A stretch of 64,000 bases of DNA from DASSUC01 sp035649895 (GCA_035649895.1 DASRIS010000196.1:1-64000); one strand, 5' to 3'; numbered from the stretch's first letter, positions 7,427-16,009 are shown. The notes: generated by a model from the letters alone, not told the origin. Numbers and translations: made by a program.

Positions 7427-7962
7427 TGCCGGGAGTGATCCTGTACGGGCCGCCCGCCTCCGGAAAAGACACCGTGACCCGGCACCTTGTCGCGCTTGAC
7501 CGACGCTACGTGCCGTACCGCCGAATCAAGGTCGGCCCCGGCCGGACGGCGGGCTACCGAATGATGTCGTCGGAAGAAGTTGCTGCGCTATACGCTCGGT
7601 CGGAGATCGTATACGAGAACCACCGCTACGGCTCCTCGTACTTCGTTGACCGGTCAGAGCTTGCTAAGCAGCTCGATGAAGCAATCCCCGTGCTGCACCT
7701 GGGGCAACGTGAGGGAGTCGACGCCGCGCGAAGGGCATTCCCCGCCGAGCGCTGGCTCGTGGTCTCCCTATGGTGCAGCCGGGAGGTAGCAGCCGAGCGG
7801 ATCGCGGCAAGAGACACAGGTGACATCGCGGATCGGCTTGCAGCATGGGATGGGACTGAACCGGTAACCGCAGACCTGTCGATCGACACCGGGAATACCA
7901 GCCCTGATGAGTCTGCCCGCAAGATTGACCAGGCGCTCCAGGACAGACCCCGCAAGCCGTAG
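7426..7962 (+). CDS. Small P-loop kinase, guanylate-kinase-like
   Basis: 178 aa. It starts with a P-loop (YGPPASGKDTV, residues 7-17) in which Asp-Thr follows the Lys. It then has a guanylate-kinase-like pattern (YVPYRRIKVGPGRTAGYRMM, and YENHRYGSSYFVD resembling the GMP-binding YG..Y block). It is translationally coupled to the GntR-kinase gene by a one-base TGATG overlap, so the two probably act on the same ligand or form a complex. It is shorter and more divergent than housekeeping Gmk, so the substrate is open. Confidence 0.7.
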   Translation: MPGVILYGPPASGKDTVTRHLVALDRRYVPYRRIKVGPGRTAGYRMMSSEEVAALYARSEIVYENHRYGSSYFVDRSELAKQLDEAIPVLHLGQREGVDAARRAFPAERWLVVSLWCSREVAAERIAARDTGDIADRLAAWDGTEPVTADLSIDTGNTSPDESARKIDQALQDRPRKP

Positions 7963-8009
7963 GGCGCGAGCTTTAGCCGCGCGCCAACACTGTCCCCCGT
8001 GTCGCCGGA

Positions 8010-8048
8010 GTCCCCGGAGTGCCCTTGTACTGGGGTAACTCCGGGGAC
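8010..8048. terminator. Inverted repeat between convergent genes
   Basis: GTCCCCGGAGT at 8010-8020 pairs perfectly with ACTCCGGGGAC at 8038-8048 around a 17-base loop. It lies between the plus-strand kinase gene and the minus-strand restriction gene, where a bidirectional terminator is expected. There is no U-tract, as is common in high-GC actinomycetes. Confidence 0.4.
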
Positions 8049-8237
8049 ACCAAGCCGGCGGGATGCTCCTGAGGGTCACTCAGGCGCGGGGGGCTGTCTG
8101 GGGACAGTCCGCTCGGCGTGTCATGTCGACTAATGTCACCGAAGACCTTCTGGATAGATGAAACACAGCGGGGGAGCGGCGCGGACATATGGCGCTCGAC
8201 TTGGGGGCGCGCTAGTCCGAGCAGCAAGCGGTTCTAG

Positions 8238-10814
8238 CTATACCAGGCTAGTATGGTCAGGCCGCGTTGGCATAGCAGGTAGAGGAAGCTGCCCTTCTCT
8301 CTGTAGCGCAGATACCTTCGCTTCTACCGTCGTAAAGCCAGCGACGAGTTGATCAACGAAGGGTTGAATATCTTCCCGGACAGATTGGTCGTTGATGATG
8401 GGAAGCACCACCTCGGCTGCGTCCGCAGCAGCAATTTCCGCCAAGCCGTCCGAACCACGTGAAAGCGCCCTCATCTGTACCGCGAACGCCTCGCTGCATA
8501 GACCAATAATTAGATCTGGGAGATATCGACTCGCCTCCGGCTTCAGCCGGAGGCGGTGCATGCCATTCGTGACCACCAAGTTGGTAGCATTTACACCCAC
8601 GTAGAACCACTTCTGCACACAGTTCCAGATTCCGCCGATGTAGATGTCACCCGGTTCCGCAAAATGCTTTGCGCGGTCAGGTAGCTCCCATCCCCGGCGA
8701 TCATGCCATCGATAAGAGCCGATCTCTACGTTCTGAATTTCAACATGGCCGTAGACGCGCGCAGGGTCGACCTTCACGCGTGTGCCAGCACTAGAGGTGC
8801 GCTCCGTCACAAATTCCGCGATGTCTCCGAGGACAAAATGCGGTTTAGCCATAATCTCGGATTTGAGGTTGAGGTACTTGTGCGATAGCCGCTTCGGGTC
8901 GAGGGTCAGGAGAGGGTCGGCGACGATTTGTTGAGCAGGGACCGTCCAACCTGGAGCGGCGTTTTTGGGCGCAAGTCCTTGCGTCAACCACTCGTGATAC
9001 TGCACCGCATCGCTGTTTCTGATAGCAGCCAACGTACTATCGAAGTCCGAGTCGAGTATTAGTTGGCCACCTTCGTCGAGAAGGAACGTGCCGTCAGTGG
9101 CGTCGCGCTTGTATACGGCCGCATTGCGTTTATCACCAGTAACCCAGCCAACTCGGTCGATAATCTCTACGGCGATTTCGTAGTTGTCGCAGTCTTCGAC
9201 ACGCTGAAGTGGCGTCTCCCGCTTTTCGCAAAATATCACACTGGGAACGACACTGGCACCCGAACCCTTGAATGTGAAGCGCGGAAATCCTACAATGGCG
9301 GCGAATCGGCAATGTCGAAGAAGCCAGTCACGCAAGATGATGTACCTCGAAGACCTATTGCCCAGATAACCAGTTGGCAGTACCAAGGCTAGGCGTCCGC
9401 CCGACCGGAGGAGCCGAACGCACGCTTCGACGAAAAGGAAGCCGGTTTCTTGTACCTCCATTATTTCCGAGGTCATTTGCCAGCGATCGTTCTCGCGGCT
9501 CCAGACACGCGCTAGCTCGAAGTTTTGCAATATTTGCTTGTTGCGCTCGACGATTTTAGTACCAAAAGGTGGATTACATACGACGACATCGCATGTCTCC
9601 GCGTTTGCTTCAATCTTTAAGAGGGAGTCCTCGCAGTTGATGTTACTTTTTCCGTCGCCGTTGAGGATCATATTCAGTATTGCAACCTGAACGGCTTCCC
9701 TGGACTTGTCACTGCCCCAGACGCTACTTGCATAATCCGGCCAGTGTTGACCGCGACGGTAAGCGGCCGTCAAGAAGTCAGCGCTTCCGCACGCCGGGTC
9801 CTTCACGTGCTCGCCCCACTGCGGATTAAGCACCTCTATGATAAAATCGGTTACAGTGGTAGGCGTGAAGTATTGAGCAAGATCCCACTTGTAGATGTGC
9901 TTCGCAAAGTACATATAAAAGTCTTGAAGCACGCTTTGGCGCATAGAGATGATTTTGATTGGCGCCAAAATCTTCATGATTTCGAGCAGGGCTTCGCCGT
10001 TGACGGGTAGTGTGCTCTGAACTGGCTCGGGAAGGAACGCCTGGTAGTAGCGGATCGCCTGGCCAAGCAGGCGGTTGACAACCTTTGCCACAGCCAGGGC
10101 ATCGGTGTCGAGAGCAGCGAAATCTTGAATTGTAAGCGGCTCATCGGGTTGGGTTTGGTGCAGATGCTCGTCGTACAACTTTGCGAGGAGCAGTTGCAGC
10201 ATGATTTCAAATCGCTTGCTCGGCCCTAGAGAGGCGGCGTGAAGTGTATCTTCGATTCGTTTGAAGACCGCCAGTAGTGGCTTTTCGGCGTCAATGGTGT
10301 TAAAGGTAAGCTTTGTGGCGCCCAGCTTACCTCCGTAGTTAGGAAGGTCGGCTAGCGGCCCCTCGCGCACTTCGCGGATGCCATCACGGCGGATCTGCCA
10401 GAATACACGCTGCTCGACGTTATCCCAGTACAGTGCAAGGCAGTCGTCGCGCGAGGCAAAGTCCAGCATGGGCTTCACTTGGTATTTAAGCGCCTTGCCA
10501 GCCTCTGCGTTGTCCCGCTTGACCTCCGCCAGCACCAGGGCGTGTTTCAACAGCTCGTTGACATCATCGGGCACTGAACCGATCGGCCTGTCAAGTACGA
10601 TCACGTCTGCACGAAAAACGCTACGTCCGCTATTACCAAATCGCTTGATGACCACTTCAGCGCGAATATGGTCTTTCGGGTAACCTCGGTTGATAAGATG
10701 TCGAATCACCTCAACCCGGAAGCGCTCCTCAGTAGGCGTGAGGCCGTCCTTGCCGCGGGCCTTGGCCTTCAACGGACCGCGGACGGGACATACGAGGGTG
10801 AGACCGAGTGCCAT
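8238..10814 (-). CDS. Single-chain restriction-modification enzyme (nuclease-N6 methylase-specificity)
   Basis: 858 aa. An HsdR-N-like PD-(D/E)XK domain comes first (Asp70 in RADVIVLD, then Glu97-Val-Lys99). A helical linker follows, then an N6-adenine methyltransferase with motif I DPACGSADFL near residue 338 and motif IV NPPFG near residue 415. The last 200 residues are a target-recognition region like HsdS. The order nuclease-methylase-TRD in one chain is that of MmeI-type (type IIL/IIG) enzymes, which cut and modify with one protein and need no separate subunit. The gene is visibly AT-richer than the rest of the window and sits next to attR, both signs of recent acquisition as AICE cargo. 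It probably restricts phages and plasmids. No separate methylase or specificity gene is nearby. Confidence 0.85.
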   Translation of the reverse strand: MALGLTLVCPVRGPLKAKARGKDGLTPTEERFRVEVIRHLINRGYPKDHIRAEVVIKRFGNSGRSVFRADVIVLDRPIGSVPDDVNELLKHALVLAEVKRDNAEAGKALKYQVKPMLDFASRDDCLALYWDNVEQRVFWQIRRDGIREVREGPLADLPNYGGKLGATKLTFNTIDAEKPLLAVFKRIEDTLHAASLGPSKRFEIMLQLLLAKLYDEHLHQTQPDEPLTIQDFAALDTDALAVAKVVNRLLGQAIRYYQAFLPEPVQSTLPVNGEALLEIMKILAPIKIISMRQSVLQDFYMYFAKHIYKWDLAQYFTPTTVTDFIIEVLNPQWGEHVKDPACGSADFLTAAYRRGQHWPDYASSVWGSDKSREAVQVAILNMILNGDGKSNINCEDSLLKIEANAETCDVVVCNPPFGTKIVERNKQILQNFELARVWSRENDRWQMTSEIMEVQETGFLFVEACVRLLRSGGRLALVLPTGYLGNRSSRYIILRDWLLRHCRFAAIVGFPRFTFKGSGASVVPSVIFCEKRETPLQRVEDCDNYEIAVEIIDRVGWVTGDKRNAAVYKRDATDGTFLLDEGGQLILDSDFDSTLAAIRNSDAVQYHEWLTQGLAPKNAAPGWTVPAQQIVADPLLTLDPKRLSHKYLNLKSEIMAKPHFVLGDIAEFVTERTSSAGTRVKVDPARVYGHVEIQNVEIGSYRWHDRRGWELPDRAKHFAEPGDIYIGGIWNCVQKWFYVGVNATNLVVTNGMHRLRLKPEASRYLPDLIIGLCSEAFAVQMRALSRGSDGLAEIAAADAAEVVLPIINDQSVREDIQPFVDQLVAGFTTVEAKVSALQREGQLPLPAMPTRPDHTSLV

Positions 10815-11110
10815 CCAGCCATCTTGCCTCAGAACGAACGTTCCGGATCAAGGACAGGCCGTGCGCTCGACGATGGATCTCCCGCACCGCCAGTCGCTGG
10901 CGGAGCCCCCCTCTGTTTCAGCTGCCCTGACCTTCCCTCGTCGTCGCCCAAGCGGTCACGTGCGCGCCACTGGCTGGACTGGAGGGCTGGGGTGTGGCTT
11001 CAGCCTGGGCCATTGGCGGGCCATTAGGCCGGGCCGCCTGGTGTCACTCCAGGCCACCCGGACCGCCGCTGGGCCGGCCGCGATGGTGGCCATGACCGGA
11101 TCTTGTACGG
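10815..11110. other. Spacer between R-M gene and attR (no gene seen)
   Basis: The stretch upstream of the R-M start must hold its promoter. No ORF here has convincing coding character, and no 5' half of the tRNA is present. Confidence 0.4.
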
Positions 11111-11154
11111 TTCCCAAGCTGACAGTGAGGGTTCGATTCCCTTCACCCGCTCCA
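11111..11154 (+). other. attR: 3' remnant of tRNA-Gly(CCC)
   Basis: The sequence runs from the CCC anticodon loop (TTCCCAAGCTGA) through the variable region and T arm (GAGGGTTCGATTCCCTTC) to the acceptor strand CACCCGC (11144-11150), the discriminator T and an encoded CCA. Upstream bases (GTACGG) do not pair with GCTGA, and no D arm or 5' acceptor GCGGGTG is found. It is therefore a 3' fragment, the expected product of site-specific integration into a tRNA-Gly gene. A copy should exist at attL, left of the window. Confidence 0.85.
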
Positions 11155-12006
11155 CCACGAAGATCCTGGTAGGGATCGCTATCCCCAGGCTTCCTATATC
11201 ACCGCTCCGCCCTTCGCTGCTCTCTCCGTGGCCACAGAACTTCACATGGCCCTGATGTACTCCGTCACGCCAACTCCCATGGTGGTTCCAAGATCATGGG
11301 TACGGCGGCAAGGCGTGCGTTCGCGGTGTCGCGCTGGCTCCCAGTTCGGCATGACTCTGGGTGCCGAGGATCACGCTGGCACTATGAGTGTCAGCCGGGC
11401 ACGTTGGATTACAACGCGCCGCGTTAGACGACAGGGACGCCACGGAACCGGCGTACCGCACCCGGACTCGTGCCGGTGGCGACAACACCCCGGCTCCTCG
11501 CGGCGGACGGCCGCGCGACCGCCCCGCTGGCCTACGCGACGCTGCCACGCGGTCGGCTCGTACCTGCCCGGTGCCAGCCAACCTGCCCGGGTGCCGGCCA
11601 GCGCTGATCACCATAGTGGCGGCACGGTTCACGCCGCCGTGGCCACCGACCCGTCCGGCACGCTCGCCGCCGGGCCGGGCTTTGTGGCGTACTCGATGCT
11701 GGACCGCACCACCAGCCGGTTCGTCGTGGCCCGGGACCGGACGGCGCTCGCCCAGTTGGTCAGGCCGGCGGGCACTTCGAATACGCCGGCCCGCGGGCCG
11801 GCGACCGCGGCGGGTGGAGCTGACGCTTGGCGCGGCCCCGTCGTTGACGAGCTGCGCCGTGGCCAGCCAGCTGGGTGCGCCGGGTCCTCGAGATCGGCCA
11901 CGGGCCACGGCCGCGGTCGGCAGGCCCGCCAGCTCGACAAGACACTCTCACCCGGCAACCGCTCGGGCCGCCCACTCCAGGGCGGCCCGAGACCGGCTCG
12001 GCTCAC
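11155..12006. other. 852-base stretch without a supported gene
   Basis: ORFs in all frames here are Arg/Pro/Ser-rich in a way typical of non-coding frames of GC-rich DNA, and none has a good ribosome site or a recognisable domain. A plus-strand segment around 11640-11760 reads a little more protein-like (GFVAYSMLDRTTSRFVVARD) and may be the trace of a lost gene. Decay next to an integration site would fit, but I see nothing to prove it. Confidence 0.4.
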
Positions 12007-12540
12007 TCAGCTCTGGTAGGTGGCGCGCAGCACGCCGCGAGCCAGGGTGTGGAACGTCAGGTTGAAGCCCACGTACGCGGGCGTCGCCGACGCGTCGAGG
12101 CCGAGGTCATCGGTGTCCAAGGCATGCACGGCGAATACGTACCGGTGCGGGATGTCCCCGGCCGGTGGCGCCGCGCCGCCGTAGGCCGCCTCGCCGTAGT
12201 CACTGCGGACGTGGAACGCCCCGGCGGGGAGCCCGTCCGGCGTGCCGGCTCCCGCAGGCAGCTCCGTCACGTCGGCCGGCAGCCCCAGCACGAGCCAGTG
12301 CCAGAACCCGCTGCCCGTCGGGGCGTCCGGGTCGAAGCAGGTGACTGCGAAGCCGCGCGTCTGCGCCGGGAAGCCGGACCAGCTCAGGTGGGGGCTGAGG
12401 TTCTCACCGCCCAGGCTGCCGTGTATGTGGCGCTTGTCCAGCGGCTGCCCGTCTGCGATGTCGTTGCTGCGCAGCTCGAAGCTTGGCCTGGCCGGCAGGA
12501 TGTCGTACGGGTCGGGTGCGGTGGCGCGCTCAAGCGACAT
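12007..12540 (-). CDS. YbhB/YbcL family (PEBP, Raf-kinase-inhibitor-like) protein
   Basis: 177 aa from the ATG at 12540, with AAGGGA upstream. Hallmarks of bacterial phosphatidylethanolamine-binding proteins are present: LSPHLSWSG, FAVTCFDPDAPTGSGFWHWL (the DPDxP anion-site motif), LPAG and the PHRYVFAVHALD block. The fold binds small anionic or phosphorylated ligands; the bacterial role is poorly known. No signal peptide, so cytoplasmic. The frame continues upstream without a start that has ribosome-site support. Confidence 0.9.
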   Translation of the reverse strand: MSLERATAPDPYDILPARPSFELRSNDIADGQPLDKRHIHGSLGGENLSPHLSWSGFPAQTRGFAVTCFDPDAPTGSGFWHWLVLGLPADVTELPAGAGTPDGLPAGAFHVRSDYGEAAYGGAAPPAGDIPHRYVFAVHALDTDDLGLDASATPAYVGFNLTFHTLARGVLRATYQS

Positions 12541-12641
12541 TGTTCTTCGGTTCCCTTCTGGACTTGGGCCGAGTGCCATCTTTGTCCCCGCCGGCCGCGG
12601 CGTCGACCCGGGCACGCCACCGAAACCGCTACCGAAACCGT

Positions 12642-13163
12642 TCAGGAGGCGGGCACCGGGCTCACCGGGCAGACGAACTGCCGGACGACCCCCGCGTCGA
12701 CCGCGGTGCCCGCGTCGAGCGCCGCCGCCACCTCTGCCGAGGAGTCCAGGACACCGTCGCCGTCGAGGTCTCCGGCCGCCACGGCCGCGCCGTACCTGGA
12801 CGGGAAGGCGAGCGCGTGGACCTGCCACCGCCCGCCGCTGTAGTCCTGGTCGCCAGGCGCCGCGGTGGCCACGTTGAGCTGCGCTCCGCCGAGGTCGTAG
12901 ATGGTGTCCCAGGCGTACGCGGGTGCGCCCGTACCGGACAGGTCGGTCGGGGTGGCGACGGTGCGGTAGAGCGCACCGTCCACATAGAACGCCGGCCCGG
13001 TCACCCCGGCGGAGGCGGGTGGCGCAAGCGCCAGCACCGGCCAGGCGGCGAGCACGGCGGCCGCCCGCAGGCCCCGGGGCAGCCACCCGTTGCGGCGGGC
13101 GGTGGGAGCTGGGCGTGCCGCCGGGCGGTCCGGCTGCGCGTCTCTCTCGAGAGCTGCCGACAT
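12642..13163 (-). CDS. Secreted protein with calcium-binding-like DxDGDG loop
   Basis: 173 aa. A basic N-terminus (about 30 residues) precedes a hydrophobic stretch and a signal-peptidase site near ALAPPASA-GV (about residue 52). The mature part has several short beta-like segments and the loop GDLDGDGVLDS, as in EF-hand-like or dockerin-type calcium sites. Two cysteines are few and no catalytic motif is visible. Family not recognised; probably a small extracellular protein. It lies upstream of and in the same direction as the PEBP gene. Confidence 0.6.
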   Translation of the reverse strand: MSAALERDAQPDRPAARPAPTARRNGWLPRGLRAAAVLAAWPVLALAPPASAGVTGPAFYVDGALYRTVATPTDLSGTGAPAYAWDTIYDLGGAQLNVATAAPGDQDYSGGRWQVHALAFPSRYGAAVAAGDLDGDGVLDSSAEVAAALDAGTAVDAGVVRQFVCPVSPVPAS

Positions 13164-13292
13164 GGGTACTCCTTGGGTCGTGCCGGCGCGAGCTGCGCCG
13201 GCGTCGTACCCATTCCTGCCCGGAGCGGACCGCAGATGGTCTTACCCGACGCTTTCAGACCGGTTACGGACCGGTGACGTACCCAGCGCTGG

Positions 13293-13841
13293 TCACGGCT
13301 CCAGGTCCACTCGGCTGATCAGGCCGCGCAGGCGCAGCACCTGGCGGGTACGGCCGTCGCAGCCGTCCACGACCACCGCCGCCCCGAGGTACGTGGCACC
13401 GGCGTCCAGCACCAGGTTGCGCAGCGCGCTCAGCTGCGCCCCGGTCTCGGCCCAGTCGTCGACGACCAGGACCCGGTCGGCGGCGGAGAGGTGGCGCGCG
13501 CGCACGCTCAGCGTGACGGCGCGGCCCCGCAGGTCCGTCGGGGCGTGCCGGGCCAGCACCCGGTCCGCGACCAGCCCCCGCCCGTCCTTGTACGCCTCGA
13601 CGAAGCCCACGCCCAGCTCCCGCGCCACCAGCGGGCCGACGAGGAACCCGCTGGTCTCGGGCGCGAGCACCACGGTCGGCCCGGCCGAGTCGAACAGCGC
13701 GGCGAGGGCCGGCCCGAGGTCGCGCAGGATGGCCGCGGAGCGCCACCAGCCGGACGCGTCGCTCACCAGATGGGCGCCGTCGTCGTCCGGGTCCACCCAC
13801 CGGAACGCGTCAACCAGCCGTATCCGCAGCTCATCCCTCAC
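13293..13841 (-). CDS. Phosphoribosyltransferase-family protein
   Basis: 182 aa. The PRPP-binding loop VLVVDDWAETGAQ (near residues 122-134) is the type I PRTase signature, with two acidic residues after hydrophobic strands. An upstream block VVLAPETSGFLVG and the YKDGRG segment resemble the adenine/orotate PRTase fold. The substrate cannot be told from sequence; adenine PRTase-like or a regulatory PRTase are both possible. It starts at the ATG at 13841 and is divergent from the RlpA-like gene. Confidence 0.8.
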   Translation of the reverse strand: MRDELRIRLVDAFRWVDPDDDGAHLVSDASGWWRSAAILRDLGPALAALFDSAGPTVVLAPETSGFLVGPLVARELGVGFVEAYKDGRGLVADRVLARHAPTDLRGRAVTLSVRARHLSAADRVLVVDDWAETGAQLSALRNLVLDAGATYLGAAVVVDGCDGRTRQVLRLRGLISRVDLEP

Positions 13842-13945
13842 GTGAACAGCATGGCGCGAGCTACCGGGGCCGGATGACCCAGGCCTTCCTCAGTCAATCG
13901 GGTGGATGTTCGACCGCATAAAGGGGCAAGAGCTGACAGATCAAC

Positions 13946-13976
13946 TTGACTCGCCGCACTTCACGATCGTTACGGT
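13946..13976 (+). promoter_or_regulatory. Possible sigma-70-like promoter
   Basis: TTGACT at 13946-13951 and TACGGT at 13971-13976 are good -35 and -10 matches, separated by 19 bases, slightly long. The site is about 40 bases upstream of the RlpA-like start. It argues against the in-frame TTG at 13946 being the start codon. Confidence 0.4.
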
Positions 13977-14014
13977 CGCCAGCGGCCCCGTCGTCTGGAG
14001 AGAGGTTGGGGAAC

Positions 14015-14656
14015 TTGTCCGGTAAACGGGTGAACCCGCGTACCACCAGACCGCCCCGTACCCTGGTCCTCCTTTCTGTGGCCCTGGTCGCAGCCGCTCT
14101 TCTGGCCGGCGTAGCGTTCGTCGCCCTGCGGTCGGGGGCGCTGCCCGGCCGGGTGGCTGGCGCGCCAGCCACCAACGCCAGCAGTGAGGGCCCTACCGGC
14201 AGTGGGGGCCCTACCAGCCAGCCGGCGGATGACCTGGCGCAGGGGCCGACCGCGAGCCCCAGCCGGCAGCGCGCCGCCGACCGGGCCGGGCGGGCCAGGA
14301 ACCGCCCGTCGCCGAGCCCGTCCCTGGCCCCGCCACCGGTACGCCCACCGGCCACCGATGGGGGGACTGTGGTGAGCTCAGGAACGTGTGGCGTGTCTTA
14401 CTACGACGAGCCGCAGCCGACCGCCAGCGGCGAGCCGTTCGACCCGGAAGCGCTGACCGCCGCCCACAAGACGCTGCCGTTCAACACCCGGGTCCGGGTC
14501 ACCAACCCGGCCACCGGCCGGTCGGTCACGGTACGCATCAACGACCGTGGTCCATACATCGCGGGGCGTTGCCTGGACCTGTCGCGTGCCGCGTTCCGGG
14601 CCATCGCCGACCTCGACACAGGGGTCTTCCAGGGACGATACGAGGTGCTCCGGTGA
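14015..14656 (+). CDS. RlpA-like double-psi beta-barrel protein
   Basis: 213 aa from a TTG at 14015 after GGAGAGAGG; a GTG at 14030 is the alternative. A single N-terminal membrane segment (VLLSVALVAAALLAGVAFVAL) anchors it, a Pro/Ser/Ala-rich linker of about 90 residues spans the wall, and the C-terminal 95 residues form the RlpA/DPBB domain (GTCGVSYYD, KTLPFNTRVRVTNPATGR, VRINDRGPYIAGRCLDLS). RlpA proteins cleave naked glycan strands at the septum in Gram-negatives; in actinomycetes the domain occurs in resuscitation-factor-like cell-wall proteins. Cell-wall remodelling is likely. Confidence 0.8.
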   Translation: MSGKRVNPRTTRPPRTLVLLSVALVAAALLAGVAFVALRSGALPGRVAGAPATNASSEGPTGSGGPTSQPADDLAQGPTASPSRQRAADRAGRARNRPSPSPSLAPPPVRPPATDGGTVVSSGTCGVSYYDEPQPTASGEPFDPEALTAAHKTLPFNTRVRVTNPATGRSVTVRINDRGPYIAGRCLDLSRAAFRAIADLDTGVFQGRYEVLR

Positions 14657-14672
14657 GCTGAGCACCGCCACG

Positions 14673-14699
14673 CCGGGGCGGCAACCTGGGCCGCCCCGG
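14673..14699 (+). terminator. Hairpin terminator after the RlpA-like gene
   Basis: CCGGGGCGGC at 14673-14682 pairs perfectly with 14690-14699 around a 7-base loop, 16 bases after the stop codon. Confidence 0.6.
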
Positions 14700-14799
14700 T
14701 CAGCGTCTCAACCAGCATGAGATCACCCCCTCGCCGGCACTGTGGTCAAATCAGTGTCGGTCGTGGCCGACACCGTTCAGTCCATGGGGGAGATCCGGC

Positions 14800-15927
14800 A
14801 TGCTGGTGGCCGTACCCATCAACCTGAGACTGGCGCTGCGCCGCCGGTTCGGCCCTGAGCTCCGCGCCGGGCTCGGCGCGGGTCTTGCGCTGCTCGCCAT
14901 CGTCTCCGGGGTCGAGCTGGTCGACACCACCACCGCCATGCACCTTGGGCTGCTCGCTGCCGCCCCGTTCCTGGCCGCGGCCTTCTCCAGCTGGCGCGTG
15001 GTGCTTGCGGTCGGCTTGGCCGCGACGGTGGTGGCCGCGGTCTTCGTCAGCCTCGCCCCGTGGAGCACGGCGGCGATGGTGAACGTGTGTGGCATCGTGC
15101 TCTCCACCGGCATCGCGATCTGGGTGGCCGCGGTGCGCCAGCGCCAGGCGGAGCGGATCGTCGAGCTGTCCCGCCTGGCCTCAGTCGCCCAGCAGGCCGT
15201 GCTGCGCCCGCTCGGTCCGCAGGTCGGCACGCTCGTGGTGGCCGGCCGGTACATCTCCGCCACCGCGGCCGCGGACATCGGCGGAGACCTCTACGAGGCG
15301 CTCGACACGCCGTACGGCGTTCGCATGATCATCGGAGACGTCCGGGGCAAGGGGCTGGACGCGGTCCGCCTGGCCAGCATCGTGCTGGGCTCGTACCGGC
15401 ACGTGGCCTACGAGCGGCCCGACCTGCCGGCGATCGTGGAGGACCTGGACCGGGCGGTGGCCCGGTCGGTCGGGGACGAGGACTTCGTCACCGCGGTGCT
15501 TGTGGAGGAGCGCGGCGGCACGCTGACGATCGTCAACTGTGGACACCCGGTGCCCCTGCTGCTGCGCCACGGCGAGGTGATCCGGCTGGACCCGGATTCG
15601 CCGGCCCCGCCGCTGGGGTTCACGCCGGTGGTCCGCCCCCGCGTCGAGCGGCTGGAGCCGGGCGACCGGCTGCTGCTCTTCACCGATGGCCTGTCCGACG
15701 CCCGCCGCGATGGGGAGTTCTTCCCGACCGCGGAGCGGGCCTGGCGGCTGCTCGGCCACGGCACGGTCGGCGACGGTCTCGCCTCCCTGGAGACGGCGCT
15801 GGTGGAGTGGGTCCGCGGCCAGCTCGACGACGACACCGCCCTGGTCCTGATGGAGTACACCGGCGCCCAGCCCGCGCGCACGCCGATGACGCCCAGCTGG
15901 GAGGTTGGCACTGCGGGCGGTGAGTGA
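14800..15927 (+). CDS. Membrane-bound PP2C-family (SpoIIE/RsbU) serine phosphatase
   Basis: 375 aa. The first 110 residues contain about four hydrophobic segments and no extracellular sensor domain. The phosphatase domain follows, with the metal-binding pattern AAADIGGDLYEA, IIGDVRGKGLDAV, NCGHPVPLLL and LLFTDGLSDARRDGEFF. Proteins of this class dephosphorylate anti-sigma antagonists (STAS proteins) and so release a sigma factor under stress. A STAS protein is encoded at 58779-59195, but nothing links the two. The start is the ATG at 14800 after GGGGGAGAT. Confidence 0.9.
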   Translation: MLVAVPINLRLALRRRFGPELRAGLGAGLALLAIVSGVELVDTTTAMHLGLLAAAPFLAAAFSSWRVVLAVGLAATVVAAVFVSLAPWSTAAMVNVCGIVLSTGIAIWVAAVRQRQAERIVELSRLASVAQQAVLRPLGPQVGTLVVAGRYISATAAADIGGDLYEALDTPYGVRMIIGDVRGKGLDAVRLASIVLGSYRHVAYERPDLPAIVEDLDRAVARSVGDEDFVTAVLVEERGGTLTIVNCGHPVPLLLRHGEVIRLDPDSPAPPLGFTPVVRPRVERLEPGDRLLLFTDGLSDARRDGEFFPTAERAWRLLGHGTVGDGLASLETALVEWVRGQLDDDTALVLMEYTGAQPARTPMTPSWEVGTAGGE

Positions 15928-16009
15928 GCGCGACGAGGACCCCGGGTGGTTGCGCGCAGCCGCGTCGGAGACCCGACTGTGGTGGCGCAGTGTGCTGGGT
16001 TGCCGTTGG

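Larger units (their letters stand above)
1..11154. mobile_element. Right-hand part of an actinomycete integrative and conjugative element (AICE)
   Basis: The block carries an FtsK/TraB-like translocase, SSB, a DUF2637/SpdB-like membrane protein, RRQRL- and DUF6284-type small proteins and a GntR-type regulator, the gene set of AICEs that move double-stranded DNA with one FtsK-like protein. It stops at a 44-bp 3' fragment of tRNA-Gly(CCC) at 11111-11154 with no 5' half, the expected attR of an element inserted in the tRNA 3' end. The remnant reads on the plus strand, so the intact tRNA, integrase, xis and rep should lie left of position 1. The left limit is therefore unknown. The restriction-modification gene next to attR is probably cargo. 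The identity as AICE is inferred from gene content; the att remnant is seen directly. Confidence 0.82.

Noticed and set aside
11024..11245. Minus-strand ORF of 73 codons containing VERVKGIEPSLSAWE
   Set aside because: This string is the translation of the antisense of the tRNA 3' end and is a familiar false gene next to tRNAs.
11640..11900. Possible beta-lactamase/serine hydrolase remnant on the plus strand
   Set aside because: Only a short stretch looks protein-like and no catalytic SxxK or similar motif is visible.
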